From an uncultured Gammaproteobacteria bacterium (lineage in GTDB: Bacteria > Pseudomonadota > Gammaproteobacteria > Pseudomonadales > Porticoccaceae): 64,000 nucleotides of DNA. The stretch covers positions 541,555 to 605,554 of the forward strand of contig CAJXQR010000001.1 of NCBI GenBank assembly GCA_913058345.1. Reading direction: 5' to 3'. Made by a program: the position numbers and the translations under genes. Positions within the stretch are counted from its first letter, which is position 1; each line of letters opens with the position of its first letter. This document shows positions 39,176-48,579 of this stretch, in pieces. The notes under the pieces were generated by a model. It made no database searches. It had not been told where the DNA came from and was given only the letters and a program-made list of their open reading frames with translations.

Positions 39176-39871
39176 ATGACGACCACCGTACCCGAGCACA
39201 ACAGCGGCAATGTTGTGAATATTTTCACTGGCAAGGCTTGGTCACCTGAGTTAGAAACCCCATTTATTCGCCTTGCCCCCGAGCTTGATGGCCTCGAAAT
39301 GCTCTACACCAATAGCGCCCATCCGGACACCAGCTTCAGCATCAAAATTCTTTGCTGGGGTTTACGTGAAAGCGGCGATATTGTTGGCATGGTACCCTGG
39401 CTCAACAAAATCACCCCTTGCCCCGATATTACCGATCCCCTGGGCGGTAAATGGGAAGGCTATTACGACCCCCGTACTGAGGAGCTCTTCTTCGATGCGC
39501 CCCTACACAAAGCCTTAGAGCTGGAGATGGCTGCCGAGTACTATGACTGCGACTACGCAAATCCAGACGATGTCGTACAGGAAATACCCGATACTATTGG
39601 TACCCATGCGGTGTTTTCCAACGACGGCTTTAAGACCTTGCATCTAAAAGAGGTGATTAGCTGGCATCTGCTTAACAGCGGCGAAATTCACGCTCTGGTT
39701 GCCGATGAGCAAAAAATAGAAACTACGCCCGTTCTACCCGGTGATATCAGTCTGTACGAGGTCGATTCTGATACGGAGTTTCGTTACTTCTTCCAGCACC
39801 ACATCGCCAACAAAATCAAGGCCAAAGACCCCGAAGCTCTGGCCGCCATTGCCATCTTGTCGGAGACATAG
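39176..39871 (+). CDS. Hypothetical protein (231 aa)
   Basis: A 231-residue acidic soluble protein that I do not recognise. ATAAGGAG lies 6-7 nt before the ATG, so it is translated. Visible text includes NIFTGKAWSPELETPFIRL, ILCWGLRESGDIVGMVPWLN, DPLGGKWEGYYDP, and a segment resembling a phosphomannose-isomerase-like or cupin region is not found. There is no signal peptide or membrane helix. It lies downstream of the TetR gene on the same strand (154-bp gap) and could be regulated by it. Confidence 0.75.
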   Translation: MTTTVPEHNSGNVVNIFTGKAWSPELETPFIRLAPELDGLEMLYTNSAHPDTSFSIKILCWGLRESGDIVGMVPWLNKITPCPDITDPLGGKWEGYYDPRTEELFFDAPLHKALELEMAAEYYDCDYANPDDVVQEIPDTIGTHAVFSNDGFKTLHLKEVISWHLLNSGEIHALVADEQKIETTPVLPGDISLYEVDSDTEFRYFFQHHIANKIKAKDPEALAAIAILSET

Positions 39872-40012
39872 CGTCACCAAAACTTGAGGAAGCGTTTTTA
39901 CACAGCAACGAGCCCGTTATTTGAGCTTTAGAAGATCACTGCGTCGCCTGTTTCTGGAGCAATAATGATGGCTTGCATCCAGAAGCAGCTATCGCGATGC
40001 AAAGAGGGGCTA

Positions 40013-40573
40013 TTAATAAAGAGGAAAAAAACAGTCCATGCTTTGGACGCCAAACACTTCCTTGCCTTCGATCTGTCGCGCCTCACTTATATCCGCTAAC
40101 TGGTAATAAACACTGCGGCTGAGCAAGCCTTCCATACCGCCACGCACGGATAAATAGGGCGAGGGCTCACCACTGTCAGCATCGACAGAAACCCTGAGCG
40201 GGTGTGCTGATGCAGCAATGACCTGATCATCCGTGGTACTACTAAAGACCAAAGCCTGCCTACCATCCTTGCGCTCGACCTCCAGGCGGGTAAAGAAAAA
40301 AGGGGCATCATCAACCGCTATACGCCACTTTTCTTGCGGTGTCACCAGAAAGTAATCATCGTTTTCGCGCTTGAGGATACTGGAAAAAAGCTTCACCAGG
40401 GGCTGACGTTTTATTTCACTGCCCTCGTGAAACCAGACTCCCTGGCGAGTAATTCGAATATCTATATCACCTAAAAGTGGTGGATTCCATTTTTCCACCG
40501 GGGGTAAGCCCCGCTCTGTCGACAAGTTATCTTGTAGTATTTTATACCAGTCATCTAATGATTGGTCCGTCAT
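40013..40573 (-). CDS. DUF1285 domain protein
   Basis: A 186-residue soluble protein of the DUF1285 family, recognisable by PPVEKWNPPLLGDIDIRITRQGVWFHEGS (cores PPLLGDIDIRI and GVWFHEG), FSSILKRENDDYFLVTPQEKWRI (core), and VDDAPFF. Function is unknown. The ATG lies 1 nt after the TAA of the TetR gene, so the two are translationally coupled; the longer frame that runs into the TetR gene is not used. TetR-DUF1285 pairs are, as far as I know, common in gammaproteobacteria. Confidence 0.88.
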   Translation of the reverse strand: MTDQSLDDWYKILQDNLSTERGLPPVEKWNPPLLGDIDIRITRQGVWFHEGSEIKRQPLVKLFSSILKRENDDYFLVTPQEKWRIAVDDAPFFFTRLEVERKDGRQALVFSSTTDDQVIAASAHPLRVSVDADSGEPSPYLSVRGGMEGLLSRSVYYQLADISEARQIEGKEVFGVQSMDCFFPLY

Positions 40574-40574
40574 T

Positions 40575-41225
40575 TTAGCGCTCTCGAAATTGGCCACGGT
40601 TGCCCATGGTGACACCAATATTGGCGATGAAATTGAGCAGCTTTTCCTTATCATCAAACTGATCGGCAAAACCCTGATTAAAACAGACATCAACTGCGCC
40701 CTGAGCCAATGCCCAACAAGCCAGATAATGATAATGAGGCGGCACGTCTTCCAACAGGCCACGTGCGATCAATTTGGACACCATGTTATTCAAGGTTTCG
40801 ACCATCCCGTGGCGAATTTTGTGAAGACTCGCCATTTCAGTGGCGACTGACTCATCGGCCTCGAGACGAAATTCCAGCTGCTGTACCAGCCGGTCCAGTG
40901 CCGGATTAGCGAGGCGCGAATCAAAATAGGCCTTGGCCGCTGCCCCTGGATCACCATTTTCAGTGGCTTTTATACCCTCATTCACATTGCTTACCAACAT
41001 CTGCTCATAGTCGGAAACAATACGCATCATAATTTCAGCTTTGCTTTGAAAATGCTTGTAGACCGTGCCCTTGCCAATACCCGCTTCTGTGGCAATGGCT
41101 GATACGGTAACCTTTTCTACACCATCGCGAATTAGCAAGCCCAACGTCGTCTCTTTAATGAGCTCTTCCCGCTCAAGGAAGCGCTGCTTCTTCTGCCGTA
41201 TTCTGTCTGTACTTGTTGTTATCAC
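40575..41225 (-). CDS. TetR/AcrR family transcriptional regulator
   Basis: A 216-residue regulator with the HTH IKETTLGLLIRDGVEKVTVSAIATEAGIGKGTVYKHFQSKAEIM (key parts VTVSAIATEAGIGKGTVYKHFQSK). The helical C-terminal part contains RLANPALDRLVQQLEFRLEAD. It starts a two-gene operon with the DUF1285 gene. No operator palindrome stands out upstream. Ligand unknown. Confidence 0.92.
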   Translation of the reverse strand: MITTSTDRIRQKKQRFLEREELIKETTLGLLIRDGVEKVTVSAIATEAGIGKGTVYKHFQSKAEIMMRIVSDYEQMLVSNVNEGIKATENGDPGAAAKAYFDSRLANPALDRLVQQLEFRLEADESVATEMASLHKIRHGMVETLNNMVSKLIARGLLEDVPPHYHYLACWALAQGAVDVCFNQGFADQFDDKEKLLNFIANIGVTMGNRGQFRER

Positions 41226-42054
41226 AATCCCACCAAAAAAAGTTTTTAGTATTGTCGCACCGCTTGACAGAGCTAATCAAACCTTCCTTCAGCGTCTAAT
41301 TATCAAGCAGCTCATGGCCATTAGCCTAGCAATGCTCGTGCTAACATTTAATCTTGCGTCGACTTCCTGTAAAGATGACTAGCACTCCCAAAGCTGAACA
41401 TCGAACCAACCTGTAGAATGTTACTGACGTTAACGCAAAGGAAACCCCATCACACGACGCCTCGTTAACGTATTCGCAAGCCCAACGCCATTTTCTTCAC
41501 CGTGGACTGTAATCAACGGGCTTAATCCCATCATCACTGCTATTTTCATACTACTTGTATGGCTCTCTCAGCTGAAGCCTTTGTGTCAACTGCCCACGAT
41601 GATTGTCTCTGCTTTGCCTGGCTCATTTTGGCGGGGCAAGAAAACTCGCTCAGGAAACGGACAGGCCGCGCCACTGACCCTGATTGTGCAGATAATATAA
41701 TGGCCTCTATTCTGTCACCCCGTACTAAAGAAAAGTTGGTGAGCCCAGCTCACCATTGTCACTGTCGCTTGCGACAATACCTCGCCCGATACCTATACCG
41801 GAAGGACCATAGCCAGTATTATTATTTTTCTCGGACTTTGCTATTAACATCATTTGCCGCAGGCTTCACCAGCTTTTCTATCTGCCAGCAAGAAGAGTAA
41901 ATCATCCCTTCTGAACAAAGCGCGCCCAAACAATTAAGCGCTATAGAGCCTCAATAAGCAAGGCTTAAAGGGGAAATTAACAGCATCATTCGGGCAGGCG
42001 AAAAGAGCGAGTTGACTAGAAACATAGACACCTTCGGTGCACGAGACCTATACA
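41226..42054. other. Gap with two tandem hairpins
   Basis: 829 bp without a supported gene; the 113-codon frame at 41559-41900 has no Shine-Dalgarno and no recognisable content. Two perfect hairpins abut at 41738-41778: GGTGAGC-CCA-GCTCACC, then ATTGTC-(12 nt)-GACAAT. Neither has a T-run. A small RNA cannot be excluded. Confidence 0.4.
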
Positions 42055-42408
42055 CTAAGAAAGCAAAGATTTGATCTGACTCACCACGGCAACAGCTTCG
42101 AAGGGTTTACTAAAAAAAGCCTTTACGCGTAAGTTCGCCGTCTCAAGTTTCTCAGTTTCACTATTGTTTTGTGTCAGCATAAATAGAGGGGCACTACAGC
42201 TAGCACCTATTGCTCGATAGAACGCAGCACCATTATCACCTGCCGCCTGAGTGTCAAGAATGATAGCGCCTGCGGCACGCTCCCCTATCCACGGCAATGC
42301 GTAAGAGCCATGGGTCAAACCATGGGGCGTCAAACCTTGGTCAAGGCAACAATCACTCAAATCACCCAGTAACTGCACATCACTGACCACAATCAATATA
42401 TTCTCCAC
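42055..42408 (-). CDS. Divergent response-regulator receiver protein
   Basis: A 117-residue single-domain receiver. The GTG at 42408 is chosen because GAGGAG lies 6 nt before it and the CheY-like fold begins right there (VENILIVVSD). The phospho-acceptor position reads AIILDTQ (Asp) and the conserved Lys is in AFFSKPF. The acidic pocket is reduced: one Asp where most receivers have two. No output domain and no histidine kinase lie nearby. It diverges from the glutamine amidotransferase gene. Confidence 0.7.
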   Translation of the reverse strand: MENILIVVSDVQLLGDLSDCCLDQGLTPHGLTHGSYALPWIGERAAGAIILDTQAAGDNGAAFYRAIGASCSAPLFMLTQNNSETEKLETANLRVKAFFSKPFEAVAVVSQIKSLLS

Positions 42409-42563
42409 AGAGTTCTCCTCACAACACTCCCGCAGATTATACAATCACTCCTTGTAGATTGAGCCACGCCGCTTTTAATAAAATAGCGCCCTATCACATT
42501 ACAGAAGCCTTCTATTCCAGTACAGTCAAGTGCCAACTCAACAACAAGGATCAGCAGTAGACG

Positions 42564-43373
42564 ATGTGTGAACTCCTCGGTATGAGCGCCAGTGTACCAA
42601 CGGATATTTGTTTTAGCTTCGCAGGCTTAATACGCAGGGGGGGCCATACCGGCCCCCACGAAGATGGCTGGGGCATTGCCTTTTACGAAGGTAAAGGTTA
42701 CCGCGCCTTCCACGACCCTGGCGCCAGTGCGGATTCGGAAATTGCTCATTTTGTGCAAAGTTATTCGATAAAAAGCAACAATGTCATTTGCCATATCCGC
42801 AAAGCTAATCGCGGTAAAGTTAGCCTGGAAAACACCCATCCCTTTGCTCGAGAGCTATGGGGACAAATTTGGTCCTTCGCCCACAATGGTCAATTAAGGG
42901 GTGTCAAAAAGCTCGCTCTAAGTCACTACAAACCTGTCGGCACCACTGACAGTGAACATGCCTTTTGCTGGTTACTTGGGGAGTTGCGCGAACACTTTGT
43001 GACACCACCAACAAGTCAACGAGCCTTATGGATATTCATCCAGCAAAAAACCCAGGCCCTAAGCCAACTCGGAATTTTTAATATGCTAATGAGCGATGGG
43101 CGCTCACTCTATACCTACTGCAGTACTAAGTTGACCTGGCTAACCCGGCAGGCTCCTTTCGGAAATGCGCAATTAATCGATGCCGATATGACTGTCGATT
43201 TCGCCCAGCATACACAAGCTAACGATGTCGTGACCGTTATTGCTACCCAGCCCTTAACCTCAAATGAAAAATGGCAGACGATGGACAAAGATCAGTTTTC
43301 AGTATTTCGACAAGGCGTACGAGTGTGGCCAGCCCCTAAAAATATTCGCCAGAAGATCAAAGATGGATCATAA
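42564..43373 (+). CDS. Class II glutamine amidotransferase (YafJ-like)
   Basis: A 269-residue Ntn-type amidotransferase. Cys2 (MCELLGMSA) would be the N-terminal nucleophile after removal of Met. The family text [15 protein letters not shown], [23 protein letters not shown] (cores [12 protein letters not shown]), [19 protein letters not shown] (core HIRKANRG), [10 protein letters not shown] and [13 protein letters not shown] follows. It has only the glutaminase domain, so the ammonia acceptor is unknown. An AAGGATCAG stretch upstream gives a weak Shine-Dalgarno. It converges with the gene at 43477. Confidence 0.92.
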   Translation: MCELLGMSASVPTDICFSFAGLIRRGGHTGPHEDGWGIAFYEGKGYRAFHDPGASADSEIAHFVQSYSIKSNNVICHIRKANRGKVSLENTHPFARELWGQIWSFAHNGQLRGVKKLALSHYKPVGTTDSEHAFCWLLGELREHFVTPPTSQRALWIFIQQKTQALSQLGIFNMLMSDGRSLYTYCSTKLTWLTRQAPFGNAQLIDADMTVDFAQHTQANDVVTVIATQPLTSNEKWQTMDKDQFSVFRQGVRVWPAPKNIRQKIKDGS

Positions 43374-43396
43374 AAAAAGGGGGGCAAAAACCCCCA
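43372..43396 (-). terminator. Rho-independent terminator (minus strand)
   Basis: On the minus strand GGGGG-TTTTTG-CCCCC is followed by seven T residues. It is placed to end the 43477-43932 gene and starts right after the stop of the amidotransferase gene. A 62-bp repeat array lies between the gene and this terminator. Confidence 0.85.
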
Positions 43397-43416
43397 AAGG
43401 ACAGAGACAAGAAAAT

Positions 43417-43478
43417 CTAAAACTGCTAAAACTGCTAAAACTGCTAAAACTGCTAAAACTGCTAAAACTGCTAAAACT
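43417..43478. repeat. 9-bp tandem repeat (CTAAAACTG)n
   Basis: 6.9 exact copies of CTAAAACTG between two convergent genes. On the minus strand it starts at the stop codon of the 43477 gene and forms most of its 3' untranslated region. The plus-strand reading gives only a KLL repeat with no credible start. Confidence 0.97.
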
Positions 43479-43932
43479 ATATATCTGCTAAACGGAAAGC
43501 GGCACGAGACAAACGATGTAGTTCGTTATCTTCCAACTTGATCAAACTTTTAAAAACCTCTTTTCCCGCGTCAGAATCAACTTCATCGGCCATGCTTTGA
43601 TAGCATTGAATTAAATAGTCATCAACCGCGAGAGCAACAGATATAATACTATTGACATCATTCAAGTCGACACCACGTACCTTATTGATCAAGTCATCAG
43701 GCTGAAGCTCAGGCACATCCTGCATCCAAAGCGCCGCAACGTTCTGTGTCATATCATCTGCGTATTGATCCATCGCCCGAGCGAGATTCTTTTCGTGACG
43801 ATTTAAGTAATCCAACATCAGGCCTGCTCGCTCAGAGCTCGAAAGTTGCTCTAATTCTGCATACTGGTCGGACAAAGCTCTATGTAACTTCCCGGCAAAA
43901 TCGACCACATCCTTAATCGTTCCAAAGCGCAT
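43477..43932 (-). CDS. Hypothetical helical protein (151 aa)
   Basis: A 151-residue acidic, almost entirely helical soluble protein that I do not recognise. It has the look of a four-helix bundle of the ferritin-like kind: ALSDQYAELEQLSSSERAG, LDYLNRHEKNLARAMDQYADD, SVALAVDDYLIQCYQSMADEV and SLIKLEDNELHRLSRAA (HE, E, and E..LH residues in helices; cores). A metal site is possible but not established. Its mRNA would carry the 9-bp repeat array before the terminator. No operon partner. Confidence 0.75.
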   Translation of the reverse strand: MRFGTIKDVVDFAGKLHRALSDQYAELEQLSSSERAGLMLDYLNRHEKNLARAMDQYADDMTQNVAALWMQDVPELQPDDLINKVRGVDLNDVNSIISVALAVDDYLIQCYQSMADEVDSDAGKEVFKSLIKLEDNELHRLSRAAFRLADI

Positions 43933-44322
43933 CAGTTGATCCGTTTTATCTGTTTAATTGGCATTTTCCAGCTTTTCGTCATTTCACGTATTGATGCTAA
44001 TCAAGTACCTACTCTATTTCATCGATCATTAATCACACAAACAATTAAATTCAAGGAATAAACCAACAGACCTCATGTCACTTGGATGAATGGCCAGTAA
44101 AGACAAAAGTACCTGTCTTTTTCTCGCGGCTTATGAAGCAGCACCTAGTGCCGCAAAAGACAATGTAGCGATGTACGACACACTATTAAGCGCTATCACC
44201 CAATTGACCGATAAACAGAGCGTGCTAAGAAAGTTACAAAAAACATCCCAGGAAAGTCACCCCCAGCTTTTAAACACTGTGTTGATAATCAAGGTGTTTT
44301 TTACGCCCTAACTTAATCGAGC

Positions 44323-45033
44323 TTAGTTCATCCAGTAAAGGGCTATCGCCCCCATACCCGATAGGCTGCATATGCACAGTGATGCAATGCGAATATGGCG
44401 ATTAGCTATGCGCTCAACATAGCGCGTCGCCAGCCAGTAGCCCAGACACATTGCCGGAATAAGCGGCAGGGTAAGCGATAAATGGTGCCAACTCATATAA
44501 CCCGTGTAAGCCTGCACCACGAGAGAAAGAACACAGCTAACAATAAAAAAGGCCGACAAGTTTGCGCGAATATGATTAGCCTGTTCGTGCTGTAATAACA
44601 GTGCCAACGGTGGCCCCCCAATTGCAGTGCTAGTACCCATAAAACCTGACAGAAACCCCGCCAGTAACATTCTCGGTGTCGTAGGCGCTATTCGCACAGG
44701 CAGCAAACTCACCGCAACGGCGATTAATACCGTCAATCCAAGCCACAGAGAAAGCGACCGGGCATCCACCCATAGCAACAAAGCTCCGCCCGCCACCGTG
44801 CCGGGGATGCGACCAACGATTGCTGCACCCAAGCCCTTTAAAGAGATATTACTGCGATAGCGATAGGCATTTGCCAGTGATAGCAGCAGTGCGATAAGCG
44901 TAATGGGCGCTGGCACGTAGTCTGGAGATAGAAGAAACAGAAAGGGTGCCGAGACAATCGCCAGACCAAAACCAATACTGCTCTGCACAAAAGAACCCAC
45001 GAAAATTATCATTACCGCAAAAAAAGTATCCAT
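44323..45033 (-). CDS. TauE/SafE family membrane permease
   Basis: A 236-residue inner-membrane protein with about seven hydrophobic segments. The family pattern is visible twice: FVGSFVQSSIGFGLAIVSAPFLFL at the N-terminus and LLAGFLSGFMGTSTAIGGPPLALLL in the middle (cores GFLSGFMGTSTAIGGPP). TauE/SafE proteins are predicted exporters of sulfite, sulfoacetate or other organic anions. No sulfonate genes lie nearby, so the substrate is open. Confidence 0.9.
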   Translation of the reverse strand: MDTFFAVMIIFVGSFVQSSIGFGLAIVSAPFLFLLSPDYVPAPITLIALLLSLANAYRYRSNISLKGLGAAIVGRIPGTVAGGALLLWVDARSLSLWLGLTVLIAVAVSLLPVRIAPTTPRMLLAGFLSGFMGTSTAIGGPPLALLLQHEQANHIRANLSAFFIVSCVLSLVVQAYTGYMSWHHLSLTLPLIPAMCLGYWLATRYVERIANRHIRIASLCICSLSGMGAIALYWMN

Positions 45034-45169
45034 AGGCTCCTAATATGTGTTTACAGAATGACCGCCTCAAGATAGTACTAAGAAAGCTCTGGCTACGTCA
45101 TACGTTTGCATCTGACGGCTAAAATCTTTAGCTCGCCATCAACTTCATCAAGACTTGATCAAAGGCTTG

Positions 45170-45442
45170 TTAATTTTCACTATCCACATCTTCTATCGCG
45201 CGCATGCGGTTTTTCAGGCCTTGGTTAAGCATTGTCTCCACGCTTTTTGCTTGCTCTAAGTGCTCTAGTTGCTGCTGATAAGGCTTCAGCGGGATGAGGT
45301 GAGTGCTGCCGGTTCCCAGCTCCCCTTTCTCAACAGCCTCCACAGCGGTGTCGTGCGATGCCGCCACTGGTTCAGGTGGAGCCTTGCAGAATAATAAATA
45401 CAGAGGGGCCATAACCAATAAAGAAAGTAGTAATACTTTCAT
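45170..45442 (-). CDS. Small exported or membrane-anchored protein (90 aa)
   Basis: The ATG at 45442 follows AGGAG by 6-7 nt, while the longer frame upstream has no start signal. The product begins with a hydrophobic segment MKVLLLSLLVMAPLYLLFC, then a charged, helical region (QQQLEHLEQAKSVETMLNQ). The Cys is not in a canonical lipobox. No family recognised. It lies downstream of norR on the same strand, with a 167-bp gap. Confidence 0.65.
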   Translation of the reverse strand: MKVLLLSLLVMAPLYLLFCKAPPEPVAASHDTAVEAVEKGELGTGSTHLIPLKPYQQQLEHLEQAKSVETMLNQGLKNRMRAIEDVDSEN

Positions 45443-45609
45443 GAGTCTCTCCTGACGACTATATTTTAACCGGTCTAATTCTACTAGACTGACAACGAAG
45501 CAACTTTCAAAAGGCACGCTTATCGAACACTCTCGTAGAGAGACCGGGGCGGTGAAATTAGCAAAGACACACAACTATACGCTCAACACTAACTAACAAT
45601 CAGCTCAAT

Positions 45610-47178
45610 TCAATGTAACTGTAAACGTTTTAAAAGACGGTAAAAATTGCTCCGGTTCATGCCAAGTTGACGTGCAGTTTGAGCCTGGTTGCCCTGATTA
45701 TGTTCCAGTCGTTCGGCAATCCAGAGTCGCTGGAAGTGATCAATACCCTCTCTCAATGTCAACCCTGCCTCATTGGCTATCGCCAGCGTTTCCTTCACTG
45801 CGTCAGTGCTCTCCAAAGGCGTGCTCGTAGATTCAAGTTGATCGCGGCTGATATCCAAATGTTTAGGCGTAATAGAAACGATTGGACTCCTACCTGGCTG
45901 ATGGTCACAGCGTGCCTTCAGTAATGCCCGACTAATGCAGTGCCCCAGTTCACGCACGTTGCCGGGCCAGAGATAGCCCAACAATAGGGTTTCACATTCC
46001 GGCGTGAGTCGCGCCCTGGGCAAACCCATACGACGACTATTACGCTCGAGAAAATAGCCACACAGCAACAGAATATCCCGCCCTCTGTCGCGCAGCGGTG
46101 GAACATGAATCGGGTACACGCTGAGCCGATGATAGAGGTCCGCACGGAATCGCCCATCGGAAACCTCATTTTTCAGGTTGCGGTTAGTTGCCGCGACAAC
46201 GCGAACATCCACGGTCAAATTTTGATCGCTACCCACACGCTGAATTTCGCCGCTCTGGAGCACCCTTAACAATTTTGTCTGGGTAGCCAGGGGAATTTCT
46301 CCAATCTCATCCAGAAACAGCGTACTACCATTGGCCAGTTCGAATTTACCGGAACGGGCTTCCGAGGCACCCGTAAAGGCTCCTTTGACGTGGCCAAATA
46401 ATTCGCTTTCAACCAGGTTTTCCGGCAGCGCAGCACAATTAACGTAGACTAAAGGGCCTTCCCTGCGGCGAGACTGGTCGTGGATTGCTCGAGCCACCAG
46501 CTCCTTGCCAACACCTGTCTCCCCACACACCAACACAGTAAGATCCGATGCGGCGACCGTTGAGATTTCCTTTTTTAAACGTTTAATCGTCGGGCTGTGA
46601 CCCACCATAGACTGCTGGATGTTGGCCTGCATCTCCCGCGCAATCTGGTGCTCATGTTGAATCTGATGTTCTAGCTTGTGAATCAGGTCGGCGGCTTTCA
46701 CCGTGGCTTCTGCAAGATGGATAAACGCGTTCAATTGAGGGATATCGAGAACATCAAAAGCGCCTGGATCCAGCGCATCGAGGGTAATCACCCCCCAGGG
46801 GCTATCATCAATATAGAGCACACACCCCATGCAATCGTGAACATGAAGATTGCCGCCGGCCAGAGGGATGAGCCCGTCATAGGGATCAGGTAGCGGTGTA
46901 TCGGCTGGAAACCGGGTCGGTTGGCGGCTACAAAGAATACCTTCCAAGCGGGGGTGGTCAGCAACATTAAATCGCCGACCCATCGTTTCTTCCGCAAGTC
47001 CGTCGATGGCCAGCGGAATTAATACCTGACCTTCAAGCCGCAATAAAGCTGCCGCATCACAGGGAAAAGTGCTGCGAAAAGTACTCAGCAAACGTTGGTA
47101 TCGATTCTCAGGGGTCAAATGCCTGGACAGGTCAGCAACGATAGTAATAAAAGGTTCAGCAAACTGATTAGTTGTCAT
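45610..47178 (-). CDS. norR: NorR, sigma-54-dependent nitric oxide regulator
   Basis: A 522-residue enhancer-binding protein. The N-terminal GAF domain carries PDPYDGL and HDCMGC, which align with the residues that hold the mononuclear iron sensing NO in E. coli NorR (Asp, Tyr, Asp, Cys). The AAA+ domain has Walker [10 protein letters not shown], the sigma-54-contact motif [14 protein letters not shown] and Walker [14 protein letters not shown]-terminal Fis-type HTH reads [23 protein letters not shown]. It is divergent from hmp and very probably activates it. Start chosen at 47178, with a GGTGTAAG stretch just upstream. Confidence 0.95.
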   Translation of the reverse strand: MTTNQFAEPFITIVADLSRHLTPENRYQRLLSTFRSTFPCDAAALLRLEGQVLIPLAIDGLAEETMGRRFNVADHPRLEGILCSRQPTRFPADTPLPDPYDGLIPLAGGNLHVHDCMGCVLYIDDSPWGVITLDALDPGAFDVLDIPQLNAFIHLAEATVKAADLIHKLEHQIQHEHQIAREMQANIQQSMVGHSPTIKRLKKEISTVAASDLTVLVCGETGVGKELVARAIHDQSRRREGPLVYVNCAALPENLVESELFGHVKGAFTGASEARSGKFELANGSTLFLDEIGEIPLATQTKLLRVLQSGEIQRVGSDQNLTVDVRVVAATNRNLKNEVSDGRFRADLYHRLSVYPIHVPPLRDRGRDILLLCGYFLERNSRRMGLPRARLTPECETLLLGYLWPGNVRELGHCISRALLKARCDHQPGRSPIVSITPKHLDISRDQLESTSTPLESTDAVKETLAIANEAGLTLREGIDHFQRLWIAERLEHNQGNQAQTARQLGMNRSNFYRLLKRLQLH

Positions 47179-47190
47179 ACTTACACCATA

Positions 47191-47201
47191 GTTATCATAA
47201 C
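47191..47201. promoter_or_regulatory. Candidate NorR-binding palindrome
   Basis: GTTATCATAAC is an inverted repeat of the GT-N7-AC form described for NorR sites. It is 13 nt upstream of norR and about 70-80 nt upstream of the sigma-54 promoter of hmp, a normal enhancer distance. Two looser GT...AC elements lie on either side (47171-47180 and about 47218-47231). Confidence 0.5.
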
Positions 47202-47270
47202 GACATCTTAATGCAAGTTATCAAAAATACAACGCCAATATTAACCCCATGACAATCAAACACTTACAGT

Positions 47271-47287
47271 TTGGCCTGCCATTTGCA
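47271..47287 (+). promoter_or_regulatory. Sigma-54 promoter of hmp
   Basis: TTGGCCTGCCATTTGCA matches TGGCAC-N5-TTGCA: the -24 GG and the -12 GC are separated by exactly 10 nt. It lies 68 nt before the hmp start and directly beside the divergent sigma-54 activator gene norR, which makes the assignment strong. Confidence 0.85.
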
Positions 47288-47354
47288 CTGGTAATAGTGT
47301 GAGCAACACTCTCACACCACACCCATTGATGGGGCACATTCAGGAGCTAAGAAG

Positions 47355-48563
47355 ATGGTAAGTCAGAAGTCCAAAGACATTATTGCAGCCACCTTACCCG
47401 CGGTCAGAGAGAACGCGATGAAGATCACCAGCACCTTTTATCCGCTAATGTTTGAACGCTACCCGCAGGTTAAGGCCTACTTTAACGAGAATCATCAACG
47501 TAAAGGCACACAGCGCCAGGCCCTGGCCAATGCCGTTGTCGCCTACGCTGCCAACCTCGATCAACTGGAGGTCTTAGGCGACGCGGTTTCACTGATCGTA
47601 CATAAGCATACGTCGCTGACCATTCTTCCGGAACATTACCCCATTGTCGGTGAATGCCTGCTGGAGGCAATCGCCATTGTATTTGGCGACGCTGCAACGG
47701 AAGAGGTCCTGTCTGCCTGGGGAGAAGCTTATCAGCAACTGGCCGATATCTTGATCAATGCCGAGGAAGCCGTCTATCAGGCTAACGAACAGAAAGAAGG
47801 CGGCTGGCGTGGTGAGCGCGAATTTGTTCTTCTCCGCAAGGAAAAAGAGAGCGAAGTCATCACCTCTTTCTACTTCGAGCCTGCCGATGGCGGACCCGTA
47901 GCCGATTTCAAACCCGGCCAATATATCGGCATCACGCTGACCATTGATGGGCAGGAAATCCGTCGGAACTACAGCCTCTCCAACTCTCCGGGCGAAAGCT
48001 ACTATCGCTTAAGTGTTAAGCGCGAAAATGACGGAAAAGTCTCCGCTTTTCTGCACGACAAATTAAACGAGGGGGATGCGATCAAACTCACTGCACCAGC
48101 CGGTGATTTTGTACTGGAGCAATCACAACGGCCCTTGTTGCTACTTACCGGTGGTGTTGGCATTACTCCCGCGATTAGCATGCTCAAGCCGGCCTTGCAG
48201 AGTGGACGCCCTGTGCAATTCTTTCACTGCGCCATGAACGGTGGTCACCATGCCTTTAAACAGCAGGTAGATGATTTAGCCGACCAACATGACAACTTGT
48301 CGGTGACTTACTGTTACAGCGACCCATCGGCGAACGATAGCGGCCACCTCACCGGCTTTATCGAGCAGGAAATGATCGCTCCGTTGGTGCGGAAACCGGC
48401 AGAGACAGACTTTTACTTTCTCGGCCCAAAACCGTTTATGGAGAGTTGCCATCGCATCGCAAAAGACCTGGGCATTCCAGACGAACGCGTCCGCTTTGAG
48501 TTTTTCGGCCCACTGCAGTCGCTTGATACCAGCAACAGCGTGGATGACAAGCTAACCGCCTAA
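47355..48563 (+). CDS. hmp: Flavohemoprotein Hmp (nitric oxide dioxygenase)
   Basis: Oxidises NO to nitrate with O2 and NAD(P)H. The 402-residue three-domain protein has a globin domain (1-140) with the distal Tyr in ITSTFYPLMFE and the proximal His in LIVHKHTSL. The FAD domain has RRNYSLSNSPG, and the NAD-binding domain has LLLLTGGVGITPAISML. The C-terminal FEFFGPLQSL completes the FAD site. An AGGAG Shine-Dalgarno lies 8-9 nt upstream. The sigma-54 promoter and divergent norR imply NO-induced expression. Confidence 0.96.
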   Translation: MVSQKSKDIIAATLPAVRENAMKITSTFYPLMFERYPQVKAYFNENHQRKGTQRQALANAVVAYAANLDQLEVLGDAVSLIVHKHTSLTILPEHYPIVGECLLEAIAIVFGDAATEEVLSAWGEAYQQLADILINAEEAVYQANEQKEGGWRGEREFVLLRKEKESEVITSFYFEPADGGPVADFKPGQYIGITLTIDGQEIRRNYSLSNSPGESYYRLSVKRENDGKVSAFLHDKLNEGDAIKLTAPAGDFVLEQSQRPLLLLTGGVGITPAISMLKPALQSGRPVQFFHCAMNGGHHAFKQQVDDLADQHDNLSVTYCYSDPSANDSGHLTGFIEQEMIAPLVRKPAETDFYFLGPKPFMESCHRIAKDLGIPDERVRFEFFGPLQSLDTSNSVDDKLTA

Positions 48564-48579
48564 TCCCGCCTGATACTCC

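Noticed and set aside
41559..41900. 113-codon frame in the gap after the TetR gene
   Set aside because: Codon use and composition look random, no start signal, and it spans the two hairpins.
43417..43482. Coding KLL repeat read from the 9-bp array
   Set aside because: The frame starts inside the amidotransferase gene in another phase; there is no ribosome-binding site of its own.
44090..44311. 73-codon plus-strand frame
   Set aside because: No Shine-Dalgarno, no recognisable domain and an isolated position; not enough to call a gene.
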